Assembly (NCBI GenBank): GCA_005773695.1
Contig: SXHM01000162.1
Coordinates: forward strand, 1-7,159
DNA from: Bacteroidota bacterium
GTDB lineage: Bacteria > Bacteroidota > Bacteroidia > SXHM01
DNA: 7,159 bases
Reading direction: 5' to 3'
The notes beneath the pieces are model-generated. The model was not told where the DNA came from and did not search any database. It was given only the letters and a program-made list of their open reading frames with translations. The position numbers and the translations under genes are program-made. Below are positions 5,765-7,159 of this stretch, one piece after another; position 1 is the stretch's first letter; every line of letters starts with the position of its first letter.

Positions 5765-7090
5765 ATGCAAACTATTTTTTCAGGTAAAGTTTCAGGATTA
5801 TTAGGAGCTTTGTTGTTATTATTGTTGATCTTTAATTCCTGTAAAAAAGCAGATACAGTAGGATTGGAAGTATTACCTGAAGACGATCGTCTTCAGGGCG
5901 AATACACCGATACGATTACCGTTTGGGCTCATACTCAGCTCGAAGATTCATTGAGCACAACGGGAACTTCTTTTAATATAATAGGAAGCCATAACGATCC
6001 TATTTTCGGATTATCAAAAGCAAACATCTACACTCAGCTAAAACTTTCTGCAGCTAATCCTGCCTTTGGAACCAATGCCTCGGTCGATTCGGTTGTTCTT
6101 TCATTGGCTTATGCAGGTTACTATGCAGATATCATGAAATTAGCCGGTGAGCAAAGTTTCAGCGTTCACAGGGTGCTTGAAGATATGGGTGACTCAACCA
6201 CCTATTACTCTGATGATACGCTCGATTACCAGAAATTACCTATAGGAACATTTTCAGGATTAATCGACACGCGCGATAGCGTTTTAATAAACGGCACTAA
6301 CGAGCCGCCACAAATGCGAATTCGTCTGGACGATAGTTTTGGAAATGAGCTTTTAAGTTCAACATCACTTACTTCTGACGAGAGTTTTTTAAACGACTTC
6401 AAGGGATTTTTCATTACACCTATAACACAGAATTTATTATCGGGGCAGGGTTCATTACTTTACATCAGCCCTTCCTCACCTTACACCAAAATGACTTTGT
6501 ATTATCACAACGATGATACCACAGCGCAACAGAAATTCAATTTTGTTGTAACTGCTAATACAGTGCGCTTCAATAATTTTACACATAATTATTCCGGGGC
6601 TTTTGATGTGGCTGCACAATTAGCCGATTCAACACTTGGCAGCGAACGATTATACCTTCAGTCGATGCAAGGATTAAAAGCTAAAATCACCTTTCCTCAC
6701 CTGAATAATTTAGTTGCCAATGGACGACAAATTGCAATTAACAAAGCTGAATTGATTTTTCCGATTTCTAATGGAACAACTTCGCGTTTAAGCCCCCCCT
6801 CAAGATTGGTGGTTGTAAAAAAAGGAAGTGATGGAAAAGATAAAGTGCTTGACGATAACATTAGCGAATCACCTGAATTTGTAGGCGGCTACTATAATTC
6901 AACAAAATTAGAATTCGCTTTTAATATTCCAAGACATATCCAATCATTACTCAAAGATCCTTCAGCAGATAAATCAATTTATTTGCGCGCTGCAGGAGCA
7001 GCAGTTAGCGGAAACCGGGTTGTCTTAAATGGAACCGGAAATGCAGATAAACCGTTAAAACTTCGTTTGACTTATACAATTTTAGAATAA
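5765..7090 (+). CDS. DUF4270 family lipoprotein
   Basis: 441 residues from the ATG at 5765. A TTG at 5720 would extend the frame by 15 codons but lies in the terminator stem and would spoil the signal peptide, so it is rejected. Residues 1-25 are a lipoprotein signal (K8, a leucine-rich core, then IFNS) with the acylated Cys at 26; a membrane-anchored, probably outer-membrane, lipoprotein is inferred. The mature part matches DUF4270 (PF14092) as I know it: KKADTVGLEVLPEDDRL just after the Cys, then FNIIGSHNDPIFG at 70-82, IYTQLKL at 88-94, VDSVVLSLAYAGYY at 107-120, DFKGFFI at 211-217, TLYYHND at 244-250, and FTHNYSG at 272-278. The rest is beta-rich with no recognised catalytic motif. Function is unknown. 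glmS follows after 25 bases and may be co-transcribed. A run of seven C (6793-6799) lies in the coding region without breaking the frame. Confidence 0.9.
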   Translation: MQTIFSGKVSGLLGALLLLLLIFNSCKKADTVGLEVLPEDDRLQGEYTDTITVWAHTQLEDSLSTTGTSFNIIGSHNDPIFGLSKANIYTQLKLSAANPAFGTNASVDSVVLSLAYAGYYADIMKLAGEQSFSVHRVLEDMGDSTTYYSDDTLDYQKLPIGTFSGLIDTRDSVLINGTNEPPQMRIRLDDSFGNELLSSTSLTSDESFLNDFKGFFITPITQNLLSGQGSLLYISPSSPYTKMTLYYHNDDTTAQQKFNFVVTANTVRFNNFTHNYSGAFDVAAQLADSTLGSERLYLQSMQGLKAKITFPHLNNLVANGRQIAINKAELIFPISNGTTSRLSPPSRLVVVKKGSDGKDKVLDDNISESPEFVGGYYNSTKLEFAFNIPRHIQSLLKDPSADKSIYLRAAGAAVSGNRVVLNGTGNADKPLKLRLTYTILE

Positions 7091-7115
7091 ATTTGCTCAT
7101 TAAATAAAAGTTAAG

Positions 7116-7159
7116 ATGTGTGGAATTGTAGCATATATCGGTAAAAAAGAAGCCTACCC
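7116..7159 (+). CDS. glmS: Glutamine--fructose-6-phosphate aminotransferase (first codons only)
   Basis: The ATG at 7116 opens a frame reading MCGIVAYIGKKEAY to the window edge. The MCGIV start with Cys2 is the N-terminal nucleophile of class II glutamine amidotransferases. The following YIGKKEA fits GlmS (typically MCGIVGYIG) better than asparagine synthase or PurF. GlmS makes glucosamine 6-phosphate, the entry to UDP-GlcNAc for peptidoglycan and LPS. Only 14 residues are visible, so the assignment is by signature. The 25-base gap after the DUF4270 gene leaves no room for a glmS ribozyme or a full promoter, so read-through from upstream is likely. Confidence 0.75.
   Translation, partial: MCGIVAYIGKKEAY

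Noticed and set aside
7091..7115. glmS ribozyme upstream of glmS
   Set aside because: The 25-base gap is far too short for the ribozyme and no such fold is visible.

Overview
The window looks like a chromosomal segment of a Bacteroidota bacterium. Four things point that way: a C-terminal type IX secretion (T9SS) sorting domain on the first gene, a DUF4270-type lipoprotein, two promoters that match the Bacteroidota form (TTTG, about 20 bases, TAnnTTTG), and A-rich start regions without clear Shine-Dalgarno sites. The DNA is AT-rich by eye. I cannot place it below phylum with confidence. No mobile element, CRISPR array, tRNA or rRNA is visible. Most of the window is housekeeping and cell-envelope genes.

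Layout: (1) 1-560, the 3' end of a secreted LamG-fold protein with a T9SS sorting domain, closed by an intrinsic terminator at 547-575. (2) 561-673, an intergenic gap holding a long hairpin (599-642). (3) 674-1912, an exported protein with an OmpA-like N-terminal fold followed by beta-rich domains. (4) 4621 down to 1915 on the minus strand, a compact four-gene operon: panC, panD, a UPF0104-type membrane protein and rfaE2. The last two genes begin with TTG and GTG and overlap the gene before them. rfaE2 ends 2 bases from the convergent gene at 674-1912. (5) 4622-4858, a divergent intergenic region with two back-to-back promoters. (6) 4859-5686, a short glycogen-synthase-like protein containing only the N-terminal half of GlgA. 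(7) A strong terminator at 5719-5757. (8) 5765-7090, a DUF4270 lipoprotein. (9) From 7116, the first codons of a GlmS-type amidotransferase.

Functionally, panC and panD make pantothenate for coenzyme A (PanD supplies beta-alanine, PanC joins it to pantoate). RfaE2 makes ADP-heptose for LPS-type glycans, and GlmS would start amino-sugar synthesis for peptidoglycan and LPS. The UPF0104 membrane protein and the DUF4270 lipoprotein are probably envelope proteins of unknown role. The most interesting item is the glycogen-synthase-like protein: it lacks the whole C-terminal nucleotide-binding domain, and its KTGGL site reads EESPL, so it is unlikely to be an ordinary glycogen synthase despite the annotation it would receive automatically.
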